DNA of 64,000 nucleotides. Origin: Leptodontidium sp. MPI-SDFR-AT-0119 (lineage: Eukaryota > Ascomycota > Leotiomycetes > Helotiales > Leptodontidiaceae). Each line of letters starts with the position of its first letter. Within the stretch, counting starts at the first letter, position 1. The DNA is taken from contig JAHLEZ010000009.1 of the NCBI GenBank assembly GCA_020726505.1, positions 2,108,001-2,172,000 of the forward strand, written 5' to 3'. Below are positions 49,097-60,472 of the stretch, piece after piece. A program made the position numbers and the translations under genes. A model generated the notes under the pieces. It made no database searches. It saw only the letters and a program-made list of their open reading frames with translations, and was not told the origin of the DNA.

Positions 49097-49596
49097 TCCT
49101 TGAATACACATTTTGCCACACAGGATTTTACCCCTTTAAATGTGTCGATTCTGAACCAGAATCAGTGGTACCACCCGAGTATAACGACAGGTTGGGTATA
49201 ATTCTGCGTGGCTGACTCGAAGTCCCAAGGTTCCTCCTTTTCTGCTCCACACTCACTAAATCATTATAATTCATGGGACAATGTAACGAATTAATAAGTT
49301 TAGCAAGAGTATTTCTATATGTATAAGTATGTTAGGTTATTCTCGTTAGATTACTACTAATATTTATAATATTTACGATGGAATATCTTTTAGCGGTATG
49401 GAAGGGAGTTTTCTACGACTGGGTAACCTCGAAGGGCGTGCTAGACTAGGTTTTAAGATTTAGTTAGGGTAAAATGACCCCGCGTTCTCCCCCGCATTTC
49501 ATGACGGACGCAATTGAAGAATAAATATCAGCCTAAGATTTTAAGGCTAGATAATTTGAATGACAGAAGTGGAAGCTCGGACATCAAATTGTTGAT

Positions 49597-49643
49597 TGTA
49601 CGAAAGGGGGTTTGCAGTGGGTCTCGTCCACCCTTGTATTCTG
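49597..49643 (+). repeat. Short dispersed repeat, copy 2
   Basis: Same blocks and orientation as 6795-6843: GTACGAAAGGGGGT, GTGGGTCTCGTCCACCC, GTATTCTGCCT. Confidence 0.6.
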
Positions 49644-50164
49644 CCTCGCTGATTCTGGAATTTTCTGGGGTAACCAGAACAATTCATAGTTTTCTACTCC
49701 AGAGGTAATTTGACTGGTTTGAAACAAGCCTCTAAATCGGTCCTGAAAGCAGGCTAGCAGGTGATATCAGGGTGAACATTGTTCACTCTGATCCAAGGGC
49801 TCTGATTGGTTACCGCTGTAAGAGTTTTGTGAATAGCATCAAAATTGCCTATTTGGGACTAAACATTTGTGTTAGTGTGAATGCGGGCGATTTTTTATTA
49901 TTATGACTTAGCAGTCTTGGCTATCCTTCCTCTTCCTAGCCTTTGAAATCAACTTTCCTATCCTCTCCTATCCTTAATAATTTATAGCTTTCCTATCCCC
50001 TTCCTTTCCAGAGATTTAGACTTTCCTTTCCACTCCAAGGGTAGAGGAAAGGAAAGGAGGGGAAATCTGAAGCGCTGTATATAAGACCCTACTTTACCGG
50101 ATCGCTAGGCCTGAGGGTCCTAGCCGTGCTACTATAGTCATCGACTTACACAGCACGTTAAAAG

Positions 50165-50192
<28 letters not shown>
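50165..50192. repeat. CAAT microsatellite, seven units
   Basis: Seven perfect CAAT units in non-coding DNA. Confidence 0.95.
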
Positions 50193-50195
<3 letters not shown>

Positions 50196-50964
50196 GACAA
50201 GATCTGTTCATGAGTCTCCTAGCACAGACTTGATTCACATTAGTTTATCCCTGTAGGGAGTAATATCGTTTTTTAATCACATTATGGTGTGATCTTGCCA
50301 AAACTAGGAATGAAAACCTTCTCTCTAGAGCGTCTGCTGCACCGCGCCTGTCTCAGTATCTTGATAGAGTGGTTCTATCATTTCCGCGGAAGCAGCCTTT
50401 ACCGTCTGGTGAGAACGCCACTGTTAGCGTCTGCTTCGTAGTAATTAGAAAACCACGGTGAAAGAGGTCACGCTACGGTCACGCCACGGTGGCTGGAACA
50501 TCGGAAGATAATCATGCGACAGTTACTTCGAAATACTGCGGCATACTTCCTACTTCGGAGTACACGAGTATTGCTGAGTGATTACGCCCCCGCGCCATCC
50601 CGAACCCATCCTACAGTACGAAAGGTACCCTGCATTTTTTATCTGAGTTTTGATGAGGAGAGGAAAATCAGGTGAGAAGGTAAATGGGAGCACTGTGTAT
50701 CAAAAATAGGTCATTAGGCGACGCGGCAGAGAAATACAGGAGGAAGTGGCCTGTTTATTAGCAAACTCTGTATAAGTGGCTGGTTGTGGCTTGTATTATT
50801 CCCTCGGACTGGTAGTATAACCGAATATGGAGAGATATCATGAGTTGAGGTGACTGTTTATCCGGCCGCTTAGCTCGAGGCCACACATTGTACATAAAAT
50901 TTATTCTTGTTCTGCTTTGAATTAAAGTTTCTAAGAAATTTTGATAAGTTATTTGTAAGCTCCT

Positions 50965-53300
50965 ATGTATATACCTTTTAACAAAAACGACAGTCTTACT
51001 ACAGGATGGCAAGAGGAACCCCGTACACGGGGAACTTGGAGTATCTTCTTTACTTGTATTATTACAATTAGCCTTTGCGTCTGGGCAGCTGTGCACCTCA
51101 ATGTCCCTGAGCACGGAAAGCAGGGCCGGCAATGGTGGAGGAGATTCGGCTGGCTTATTATTGGGCTTTTTGCGCCTGAAGTGGTATTTAACTTAATTAG
51201 CTCTATTTAGCTCCTTAAATTAATAATGATAGGTTGTATATATAGCTTGGCGTCAACGAAATAACGCTGATGAGATCGTGGAACTGATGAGAGTTGCCTT
51301 TAATTAGTCGTCGCCGTATAAAAGAAAGTTTCGGTGGCGGTTCTGGCGAAAAGAAGAGATCGCAAAGATGAAAGCTAGGCATTCTAGGCAAATAGATCTA
51401 GTGGTGAGCAGGCTCCAATGTTCTATTTGATTATATTCACAGCACCGCGCACTATAGGGGATAGTCGAGCGATTTTGAGCCATATACTAACACTTTCACA
51501 GAATTTAGATACGAGAAAGAACAAATGGACTCGTGCTCACAGTCACTACGCTCTCATGGGCGGCTTTGCACTTGATCCCCGAGGAGTGCCACATAGCTTT
51601 TTCCCTAGTCCTCGAGTAAAGCTAAAGGATCCAATCCCTCCTCACTCGGAAACAATTTCACAAACATTAAACAAGAATACACTTTATCCGAGTAATAATA
51701 CATCCAAGGGCTCTGGACTATCAAAGCCCAATTGTTTGAAATCAACATAGTGTAAAATATTTGCAGAGAAGGATTTTGATAGACCTTTCAACGACAGCAA
51801 GATGTATAAACAGCTTATTGTTACTCCTGCCAGAATAGTATTTCTTGCCAAATACTGTCCTGACGCGATACCTAATATCTCTGTTAATCAAATCAACGAC
51901 CAAAGCAAGGCAAATGGGCTCGCCAAGTTACTTATTTGCCTTCAAGCTACATGGTTTTGCGTTCAATGCATCACCCGGCTTGCCTTTAATATTTCCATCA
52001 GCCTCTTGGAACTCAATACTTTCGCGCATGCTATCTGCGCATTAATGCTCGCCTACCTCTGGTGGCACAAGCCATTAGACGTTGGTGAGCCTACCTTGAT
52101 CCCTATACGAGGTAAAAATGAAAAGGACATGGAACAACTTTGTGTATTCATGTGCATGGGAAGCGTACTCGACTATCAGGAAGAATTTAACTTATTTCGA
52201 AATCAAGACGGTGATATCCCTTTTTAAAGCCTCCCCGAAATTCAAACTTGGCCGGGTTCTCGGATGAGTGATGTGGCAGATCTCATTGAACTAATTATAC
52301 TGTATGAGAGGATATCGGATGGACATCCTCGGCTAGCGTTTAATCCTGATGGAAATAACACGAGGTAAATATCCCTAAATCACTACTTTCTTTCCTTATG
52401 ATGCACTTCTAGCTTTATATTTCTCCTAATTGCACGAGATTTATATAACTACATAAATTTGAAACTGATCGTTAAGATAGTTTATCTCACCGGAAAGAAG
52501 ATTATGAAAGACACGTGCGACAAGATGGACTTCTTGATCTTTGGGAGGGTGAAACACTGTATGGGTTTACGCTGAGAGCCTCCTATAGATTTATCCGCCT
52601 ATTCGACGCTGTAGGTCCGATAGACGGAAGACGACCCTGCCTTCAACTGCGCCCCATAGACCGAACGCGGTGGAAACTAGTATCCTAAGCCATTGAACGT
52701 CATTGTTGGTATCGTCTGAACGAGGGAGAAAAGTATTTGGATGTCGACTTCATGAAAATGGACTTCTTAGATCATAATCTAGTGGCGACAAGGCTTAAGA
52801 ATCGCGTACCGGGGTTCTTGACCTTTGCGATGAACGAAGATGACTGGACTCTGTTTTGTGGCATGACAATAGCTTGCGCCATCTATGGCGGACTACATCT
52901 GGTCGCTTGGAATGCCCCTTTTCTAACAAGATTGGAAAGACTACTATGGAGAATTTCCGGTCTCGTAATTGCGTGCTTTGGAGCTGTTTACATGCTACTA
53001 CTAATTTATTTGGTTATAAAGAGACGTATGGTAACACAATGGGACGGCACAGATGATAGATTACACTGGAGTTGGTGGAGGAGACCTGAAACAACTATCA
53101 GTCAGCGCTCATTTCTTTCCTACGACATTCTGTTCCGGGCATATCGACTAGTGGTTTCGGCTTATATGGCAGTGTACTTACCCCTTTATTTGTTCTCTCG
53201 GGTGTATTTGATTGTCGAGTGTTTTATTAATCTTTTCCATCTTCCTCAGTCGGTTTTCCAAACTCCTAACTGGAGTCAATATTTCCCTCACATTAGCTAG
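50965..53300 (+). CDS. Fungal multipass membrane protein, several exons
   Basis: Four open stretches in order belong to one fungal family. 50965-51180 has GTWSIFFTCIITISLCVWAA and HLNVP, ending APE; a 52-bp intron (51181-51232) leads to VVYIAWRQRNNADEI. The piece at 51418-51750 has RAHSHYALMGGFALD. The piece at 51802-52227 has SKANGLAKLLICLQATWFC and SISLLELNTFAHAICAL with WWHKPLDV. The piece at 52737-53300 has IYGGLHLVAWNAPF, LERLLWRISGLVIACFGAVY and a final hydrophobic block. At least six to seven membrane segments are visible. I recognise the family from many fungal genomes but know no assigned function. The start at 50965 fits the family's short N-terminus. Some exon joins (51290-51500, 52228-52736) could not be resolved and may hide damage, so this could be a pseudogene. 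Confidence 0.6.
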
Positions 53301-53401
53301 TTTATGCGTAGAATAAACCTCACTTCTCTTGATATAACGGGCTAATACCCTTAGACCTGGTATAATCCGACATCTTATTTGATTTACTATTACTTAACTA
53401 C

Positions 53402-53580
53402 TACACGCACACACACAATTTATTACGCCCGGCGGCTGAGCCGAGAGGGCAACTATCACTGATCTACTAATACATTTCCCAAGAATTGCCCTAGTCTCCT
53501 TCGAATCCATACAGAGTTCCTTTCTAGCCTATGTTTCCTCTTCTTTCCTATTTCTTGCGGATTCTCGTGGGTTAGTAGTA
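53402..53580 (-). mobile_element. LINE 3' end, short copy
   Basis: ACACAC-rich start, then AATTTATTACGCCCGGCGGCT and GGGCAACTAT, ending at GGATTCTCGTGGG. The same landmarks recur at 53790-53965, next to LINE coding remains, so this is taken as a heavily 5'-truncated copy of the same element in the same orientation. Confidence 0.5.
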
Positions 53581-53789
53581 TTGTTAATAGGCTAGCTTGA
53601 AGGCAATTCTCCAAGTGTTCAGCATCCTATCTTCGGCAACTAAAGCGGTGCCTGCTGTTTGTGGCACGAGGTGATAGTGGGTGTAGTGGATTAGGTGTCT
53701 TGGTTTATCTGCAGTTGGTTCGTATCAAGTCGGCCTGTGGCTATTGCGAACCGTATCGTTGCTCGAACAGCGTTCATATTCGGTCCTAC

Positions 53790-55391
53790 TAACACACACA
53801 CGCACACAATTTATTAACGCCCGGCGGCTACCCGATAGGGCAACTATTACTAATATACAAGTACATTTCTCAAAGTAAATTCTTAACTCCTTGAGCCCTT
53901 ATATTAACTGTTTCTAGATTCTAGCTTCTCTCTTCTAACTTATCTTTATGGATTCTCGTAGGGGGGGGTTTTTTTTTTCCTTTTCCTTTTAACTTGCTGT
54001 ATTAGTTATAAACTATGTAGCACGGCTAGTCTACTAGCGTGTCTTCTTATTTATATACAATATCCTTTTTTATATGATTACCAATGTATCTTTAGGAACA
54101 TTCTCCTGTAAAAAACCGCAAAAATAACTCCATAACCTAAACTCCAAATAAACAAATAACAAAGGGAATATATTTATAAGCTAAAGAGCCTTAGTCTTCT
54201 TCGCTATTACTTTCTTCCTTCGCTTTTTGACTTCTCTCTAAATGCCACTTTCTTGTACATATATTAGTCTCTTTTAAGAATACTAATACATGTTTAATAC
54301 TAATTTTTGTGTGTAATAAGAAAGGAAAAGTTAAATCCCCTAGGCTAGTTTCTTTCTTTATGTTTTGAATAAGAGATAAACGTTGCCTTCGGTACTATTT
54401 ACAATCTAAAAGTAAGTGTTTTGTAGTCTCAATACTTCCGCAAATACAGAATTTATTTTGTATTATACCTAGCTTGTGTAAATAGGCTTTAAGGTATCCG
54501 TGGCCTAGTTTTAATTGGAAAAAGGAGCTAGCTTGCTCTCTAACAGTTCCGCTAAGTAAAAGGATCTTTTTAAAGGCTTTATACGAGTACCTACTAGCGT
54601 AAGAACCTAAAGATTTAAAATTCTTATTATACTCTAAATAGAGATTAATTTTAGATTTCATAACCTTATTAATTTGTATTCTTAAAAATGCAAAAGAAGT
54701 ATAGTTACTAAACGGTTAAATATACGTAGCTTATTTAGCTAGTTTATCTGCCTCTTCGTTTCCTATTATATTAGAGTGGCCTGGTACCCAAATGATATTA
54801 ATACTAGCTCCTTAACTAATTAAAGCCCTAGAGGCTAATATAGCCTCAATTTGGTGATTTTGCCCTAGTTTATCTAAGGGAGTTTGTAGTCTTAGAATAG
54901 CCGCTTAGTTATCTAAGAATATATTAATTTGCTCCCCTTCTTTTGCATTTAAGCTAGCCTTTATAATAGCTTTGACTATTGCCTCTAATTCTCTATTATA
55001 CACAATTTCCTTTTCCCTAATATTCTTTTTTTAAGTTGAATTAGGGAAACTAGGGGGTATTAAGTTTTGGTGTGAATAAGAGGCGAAAGCGTAGCCTACT
55101 CCATGCCCTTCTTTTGTTTAAGAACCGTCTGTATATATAAAGGTAGTATTTGTATTATATTTATTTTGTAAATACTAAATATGTTGCTTTGCCTCCTCCT
55201 TTTTTGTTAATTTAGATATCTAAATATTATATGGCATTTCTTTTTCCCACGGGGGGAAGTAAAAGTGTTTTATTTCTTTAAGTGTACTTAAATCAATTAG
55301 AGGGTATATTAACTTTACTAAGCTCTCGACTTGAGTGGTAGAATTAGGATTAAAATCCTCGGGGTCTTGTGTTTCCTTATTAATTCTATTT
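53790..55391 (-). mobile_element. LINE retrotransposon remnant, 5' truncated
   Basis: On the minus strand, RNase H text reads WVPGHSNIIGNEEADKLAK near 54780. It is followed by the terminal zinc-binding block QLKLGHGYLKAYLHKLGI, CICGSIETTKHLLLDC (54395-54520), typical of I/Tad-like fungal LINEs. Scattered stops interrupt it; the part upstream of RNase H, including the reverse transcriptase, is missing. The 3' end lies at the left in CA-rich DNA. The right end abuts dispersed repeat X. Confidence 0.7.
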
Positions 55392-55596
55392 TATAAGATT
55401 ATAACTCAACTACCTCGCTTACATACTTAGTAAAGCTTATTCTAGGCCTAAATCAGCCGGAAATAGCTCAAACAAGCCACATACGTCTGATACAAAGCTC
55501 TGACTTCCACATGTTACAGCTATACAATCCAAGGCTTCTGATACACGGCTTTCTTAGGCTAAAACAATGGTTGTACGAAGCTCTGGGCTTGACGTC
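55392..55596 (+). repeat. Dispersed repeat X, copy at 55 kb
   Basis: Close match to 33365-33578. It is cut on the right by the LTR of gypsy E and on the left by the LINE. Confidence 0.75.
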
Positions 55597-55898
55597 TGTT
55601 ACGGCTGGCAAGAGGTTGATACGGCGAGTAGACTCTAGCTTTGTATTTGGGCCTAATGCTACGCTCAGAATCGAGAAGAAAAGACAAGAAGAAAAGGAGA
55701 GCTCTTTATAAGGGAGAGCTCGAGTATAAATACATGAAGGACCCTCCTAATAGGGCCTAGCGTAGTCAAACGCCATTTACATTAATATATCGCACGTTCG
55801 CCACCTAGTCTTCCCTATTAGGCTTAGCGCCGTCGCATAGCTAGCGATACTACGAGCCCGTATCGGTTAGAATACGAGGCGCATCGTAAGTCGTAACA
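55597..55898 (-). repeat. 3' LTR of gypsy E
   Basis: 302 bp, TGTTACGGCTGG to GTCGTAACA, the same length as the copies at 19594 and 59189. Confidence 0.88.
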
Positions 55899-58800
55899 TT
55901 ACCCCCCCCTCTTAAAAAACTACGTTCGCGCAGTTATAGCCATAACTGTATCGTCTTTTAAGTTATTATAGTCGTCGATACTAGTATTATAAGCCTTTAG
56001 CCATTTTGGGAAAGCTCTTAGCGGGCCCTTAGTATTAAGGTGCTCTAGGTGGAACCGTTTAATTATATACGAAGCTATTATAGCATTTAAGTATAAGTAT
56101 TATTTTAAGTCTTCGTCGGCGCCTAGCTACTTAATGTAGTAGAATAGCTTATTTCGTATAACCTTAAAGCCAAGGATACTTTTAATTTCCTACTTATCCT
56201 ACTTAGGTAATAGTTAAATAAGTGCCGACGTAGCTTTAGCTTGTCCCGGCAGGGGGTTGTCGACGTACTTGCTTCGTAAGTACGAGTAAAAAACAAAGTG
56301 AATTAATTAATCCTCTGGGAGCTCAACTCTCTAACTTTCTCTTTCTTTAGCGATTACCTTAATAAGGCCGTATTACTTGTTAGACAGCTTCTTTGAGAGT
56401 CGGTCGACATTCCAGTTCTAAGTGTCGACTAGTACTAAGTCGCCAACGTCCTAATCGATGGCGCGTCGCCTATAGTTCGCTAATTATTTTATCTTCTCTT
56501 ACTAGTCTTTTAAGAACGATTATGCGACTTTTATAACCTTTTTTATTCGCAATGCCACTTATAAAGCTTTCTCGCGATTGAGTTTCTTTATTACCGTAGC
56601 CGAAGGCTTTAGGTTAATTAAATCTTAAGAAGTCCTTGGCTTAACGCCGTTAAGTAGCTGGAAAGGGAATAAATTACTTAAAGACTCGTGTAATAGCGTA
56701 AGTTAGGCGATGTTTATAATTAGTAAGAAGTTACTTTAATTATCTTAATAATAGTGGCAAAAGGGGCGAAGCCGTTACTTAATATATTAGTTCGTTACTT
56801 TTATTTAGTCGTCGATGTTTAGGTTATACGCCGTCGTAAGCTTAACTTTAGTACCAAGGATACGGCAATACTCCTTTTAAAAAGTAAAGACGAATTAAGG
56901 TTTACAGTTTAAGATAATTAAGTCTAATATACTAAAGTAACGAGTCTAATAGACGAGGAAGAGAATAGTTATACCTTTAGCGGTAATTGTATCGTTATAA
57001 GGTATTAAGACCGGTTTCTTAGATAGGCGATCGATAATAACTATAGCGAAGTTATAACCGTGCTTGTTTAATAGTAGCTTCGTAAAGTCTATTGTAAGGT
57101 ATTAGTACGGCCGAGCGGGGATTAGTAAGGGATATAAGAAACTAAGAGTCTTATTTCTTTTAGCCTTTTACCGGGAGTAATTATAATTCGTTACGTATTG
57201 AGCTACGTTTATTATAAGGCTATTCTAATAGTATTTGCGGCTTAGTAATGCCTTCATTTTTCCGATCCTCGCGTGTGTTACTAATAGCTAAGAGTAGACG
57301 TGTCGAATTAGTATCGTGCGAAGCTCCGGCGGCTTTAAGGGCACTTTCAGGCGACCCTAGAAAAGCAACTTGCCGTTTACTAGCTCGTAGTCTAGCGATT
57401 ATTCCCTAGCTTTCTGTCGGAGTAACTCCAGCGAAGGCGAGGCCTTATTAACTAGGAGCACTTAGTCGATAATATCGTATTTCGCGATATTATAGGCTAC
57501 TATAGAATTAGGGTTAAGCTCTTCGGCTGTAAGGGCCTTTGGGTCTACTAGTACACTTGCGTCTGGCTCGGGCTCTACCCCAGGGATATCACGTAACTTA
57601 GGGTCGTGTTTTAGGACTATGGCTTTTATAGGTACTAGGGGTATAATCTTAACGACCTTAATATAAGCGTTCATGGGATCGACGGCGGAGAGCTAAAGGT
57701 CGCCGGTGACTCGTAGGTTAATTTTGTTTATCGGAATTAGTTGTTAACTGCGGATAGCCCGCTTCCGTGCCTCTGCGATTATGAGGTTTTAATCCCGCTA
57801 AGATAGGGTATTAGTTAACGTATTAGTCGTCCTAGTATAATATATAATCGTAAAGTAAAAGTTTATAAAGAATTTAGCTTACTGAGCTTGCTTGGCCATA
57901 AGGTCCTTAGTAGTTATAAAGTACTTTAGGGCTCGGTAGTTTATATAAACGAGGACGTTCTTTTAGGCACCTAAGAGCTTTAGGCGATATTACTTAAATA
58001 ATCAGAAAATCGCTAACATTTCTTTATTATAAATTAAGTAATTAAGTTTAGGGTCCGTTATCGTCTTAGAGAAGTATCTTACGGGGTAAAAAGTACTATC
58101 CTCCTAAAGTTAGGACAAGACTTTAGCGACGACCCTATTAGAGGAGTCTGTCTCTAGCCGCGTTTGTTTTAAAAGATTATAATGGCGAAGAACCGGCGCG
58201 GATTAGAGGACTTCTTAAAGAGTCTCCCACGCGTTCTTATAAACACTATTAAAAACAAAGGGGACGTCCTTTCTAATAAGCATCGTAAGAGGTCGTGCGA
58301 TGCGACTATAGTCTTTAATAAATTAGCGATAAAAGTTACAAAAGCTAAGGTAACTCTACACACTTCGCATATTATTAGTGTATCGCTAGTCTTTAATTAC
58401 ATTAACCTTCTCTAAGTCTATCTTAATACCGTCGACTTCGATAATAAATCCCAAGAACCTTGTCTTTTACACGCTAAACTTGGACTTCTTAATATCGGCC
58501 TAAAGTTCGTGTGCTTATAAAATTGCCATTACTTTTTTAACGTAAATCTCGTGCTTCTTTGGGGTTAATAAATATATAAGAATATCGTCTATATAAGCCG
58601 CGCAAAAGTCGTTTAAGTGCTTTATTAGGATTTTATTAATAAATCGCTAAAAAGTCGCTAGACTATTAATTAAGCTAAAGGAAAGAACCTTATACTTATA
58701 AGTGCCGTATCGGGTTTAGAAGGTTATATAATCTTCGCTCTCGGGAAACATACGAATGCAATAGAAAGCTTGCTATATATTAAGCTTAGTAAAAACCTTG

Positions 58801-59188
58801 GCTTTATAAATACGTGCTATTATTTCGTCGATTAGGGGAATAAGGTAAGGATTCTTGTTTAATAAGGCATTTAGCTTACGATAATCGACGCATAGCCGGA
58901 AACTGCCTTTAGTTTTCTTAGCGAAGAAAATAAGGGCCGTATATAATGCGCCCGAGGGCTTAATAAAGCCATTATGTAAGTTGTTAATTATATACCGCTT
59001 AGTCTTCGACAGCTGTTTTTTAGTTATACGCTAGAGGGGTTTAAAGGACAAGTCGTTCTCTTAAGTAAGCTTAATTTAGTAGTCTATACCCTAGCGATAC
59101 GCTAGTAACTCGTTAGAGGCTCGCCGGGAGAAGAGGGGAGTATACTCTTAGTACTTTATAAGAAGCTTTTTACTTATTAGTTCGTTAT
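55597..59188 (-). mobile_element. Gypsy element E, RIP-degraded, 3' part only
   Basis: The 3' LTR (55597-55898) lies at the left. Then, reading on the minus strand, come a C-rich (polypurine complement) run, chromodomain and integrase remains, RNase H and reverse transcriptase up to about 58950. It stops where the LTR of gypsy F begins. Same family as gypsy B and the solo LTR at 19594. No intact frame. Confidence 0.8.
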
Positions 59189-59937
59189 TGTTACGGCTGG
59201 CTAGAGGTTGATACGGCGAGTTGACTCAAGCTTTGTATTTGGGTCTAAGGCTACGCTCAGAATCGAGAAGAAAAGACAAGGAGGAAAGGAAAGCTCTTTG
59301 TAAGGGAGGGCTCGAGTATATATATATAAAGGACCCTCTTAATAGGGCCTAGCGTAGTCGAGTGCTATTTACGTTAATATGTCATAGGCTCGCCACTTAG
59401 TCCTCCCTATCGGGCTTAGCGCCGTCGCATAACTAGCGATGCTACGAGCCCGTGTTAGTTAAAATACGAGGCGCATCGTAAGTCGTAATATTACCCGCCC
59501 CTCTTAAAAAACTGCGTTCGCGTAATTGTAGCTATAATCGTATTATCTTCTAAGTTATTATAATCGTTAATACTAGTGTTATAAGCCTTTAGCTACTTTA
59601 GGAGAGCTCTCGGCGGGCCCTTAGCGTTAAGATACTTTAAGTGAAACCGTTTAATTATATATAGAGCTATTATAGTATCCGAGTATAAGTATTACTTCAG
59701 GTCTTTGTTAACGCTTAGCCACTTAATACGATAAAATAGCTTGTTTCGTATAACCTTAGAGCCAAGGATGCCTTTAATTTCCCACTTATCTTACTTAAGT
59801 AATAATTAGATAAGTGCCGGCGTAGCTTTGGCTTGTCTTAGTAGGGGGTTATCAACGTACTTGCGGAGCGAGTGCGAGTAGAAGATGAGGTGAATTAACT
59901 AGTCCTTTAGTAGTTCAATTCTCTAACTGTTGGGATA
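59189..59937 (-). mobile_element. Gypsy element F, 3' LTR and adjoining internal part
   Basis: A 302-bp LTR (59189-59490; its end reads GTAATA instead of GTAACA) is followed by the same polypurine and chromodomain region seen next to the LTR of gypsy E. It breaks off at 59937, where the terminal copia element was inserted. F starts inside the reverse transcriptase region of E, so it most likely jumped into E. Confidence 0.78.
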
Positions 59938-60202
59938 GCCTTAGCTGAGGGGCATTCTCTTACTCTGACAGCTTCCAAAGATAGTCGTCTCTCCTGGCCG
60001 AGATGAAGCTTGGTTTCATACCTTGCCTCCTGGTTTCGTACGAGTAATGCTTATACGAGCTACGGGGTTTAGTACTTGATGTATTTAAGGTAGCTTTCCC
60101 TTTCGTACGAAAGGGACACACGGAATATACTTGATCAAACTTCACTTGTTATATTCTTTGTCACCCTGATATCAGGTATCGGACCTTGGTTAGATACCAA
60201 CA
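59938..60202 (+). repeat. 5' LTR of terminal copia element
   Basis: 265 bp with inverted ends TGTTGG/CCAACA. It contains two CGTACG sites, one centred in a 20-bp perfect palindrome. The 3' LTR lies outside the window. Confidence 0.8.
60097..60116. promoter_or_regulatory. 20-bp perfect palindrome in LTR, centred on TCGTACGA
   Basis: CCCTTTCGTACGAAAGGG extended by T and A. A possible dimeric protein-binding site or a transcript hairpin; role inferred only from position and symmetry. Confidence 0.6.
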
Positions 60203-60251
60203 CTGATCAGTGGTTAAATAACCACAGAACAGTTAGGCAATACTTTTGTAC

Positions 60252-60390
60252 GACGACAATCGGAAAGACAGACCGGAGAGGCAAACTGATCAGACCCTGC
60301 GTCGGCGACTAGCAGAAGAAGACGACAATCGGAAAAGACAGACCGGAGAGGCAAACTGATCGGACCCTGCGTCGGCGACTAGCAGAAGAA
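60252..60390. repeat. 69-bp tandem duplication in copia leader
   Basis: GACGACAATCGG... occurs at 60252 and again at 60321 with one inserted A and one A/G change. It lies between the LTR and the start codon of the polyprotein. Confidence 0.9.
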
Positions 60391-60472
60391 GACGATTCGT
60401 ACGATCTGAGGATTCACGGAACGCAAACACGACTTGACAATTTTCATTAACCTTCGTACGAAGAAGGACACG

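Larger units (their letters stand above)
48931..50964. other. Intergenic stretch
   Basis: Contains an inverted repeat, a dispersed-repeat copy, a pyrimidine-rich tract near 49940-50050 and a CAAT microsatellite. Open frames at 48952-49215 and 49514-49708 have no recognisable domains. No gene supported. Confidence 0.45.

Noticed and set aside
48952..49215. 87-codon frame near the hAT element
   Set aside because: It runs through the 12-bp inverted repeat at 49068-49096, and its sequence matches no family I know.
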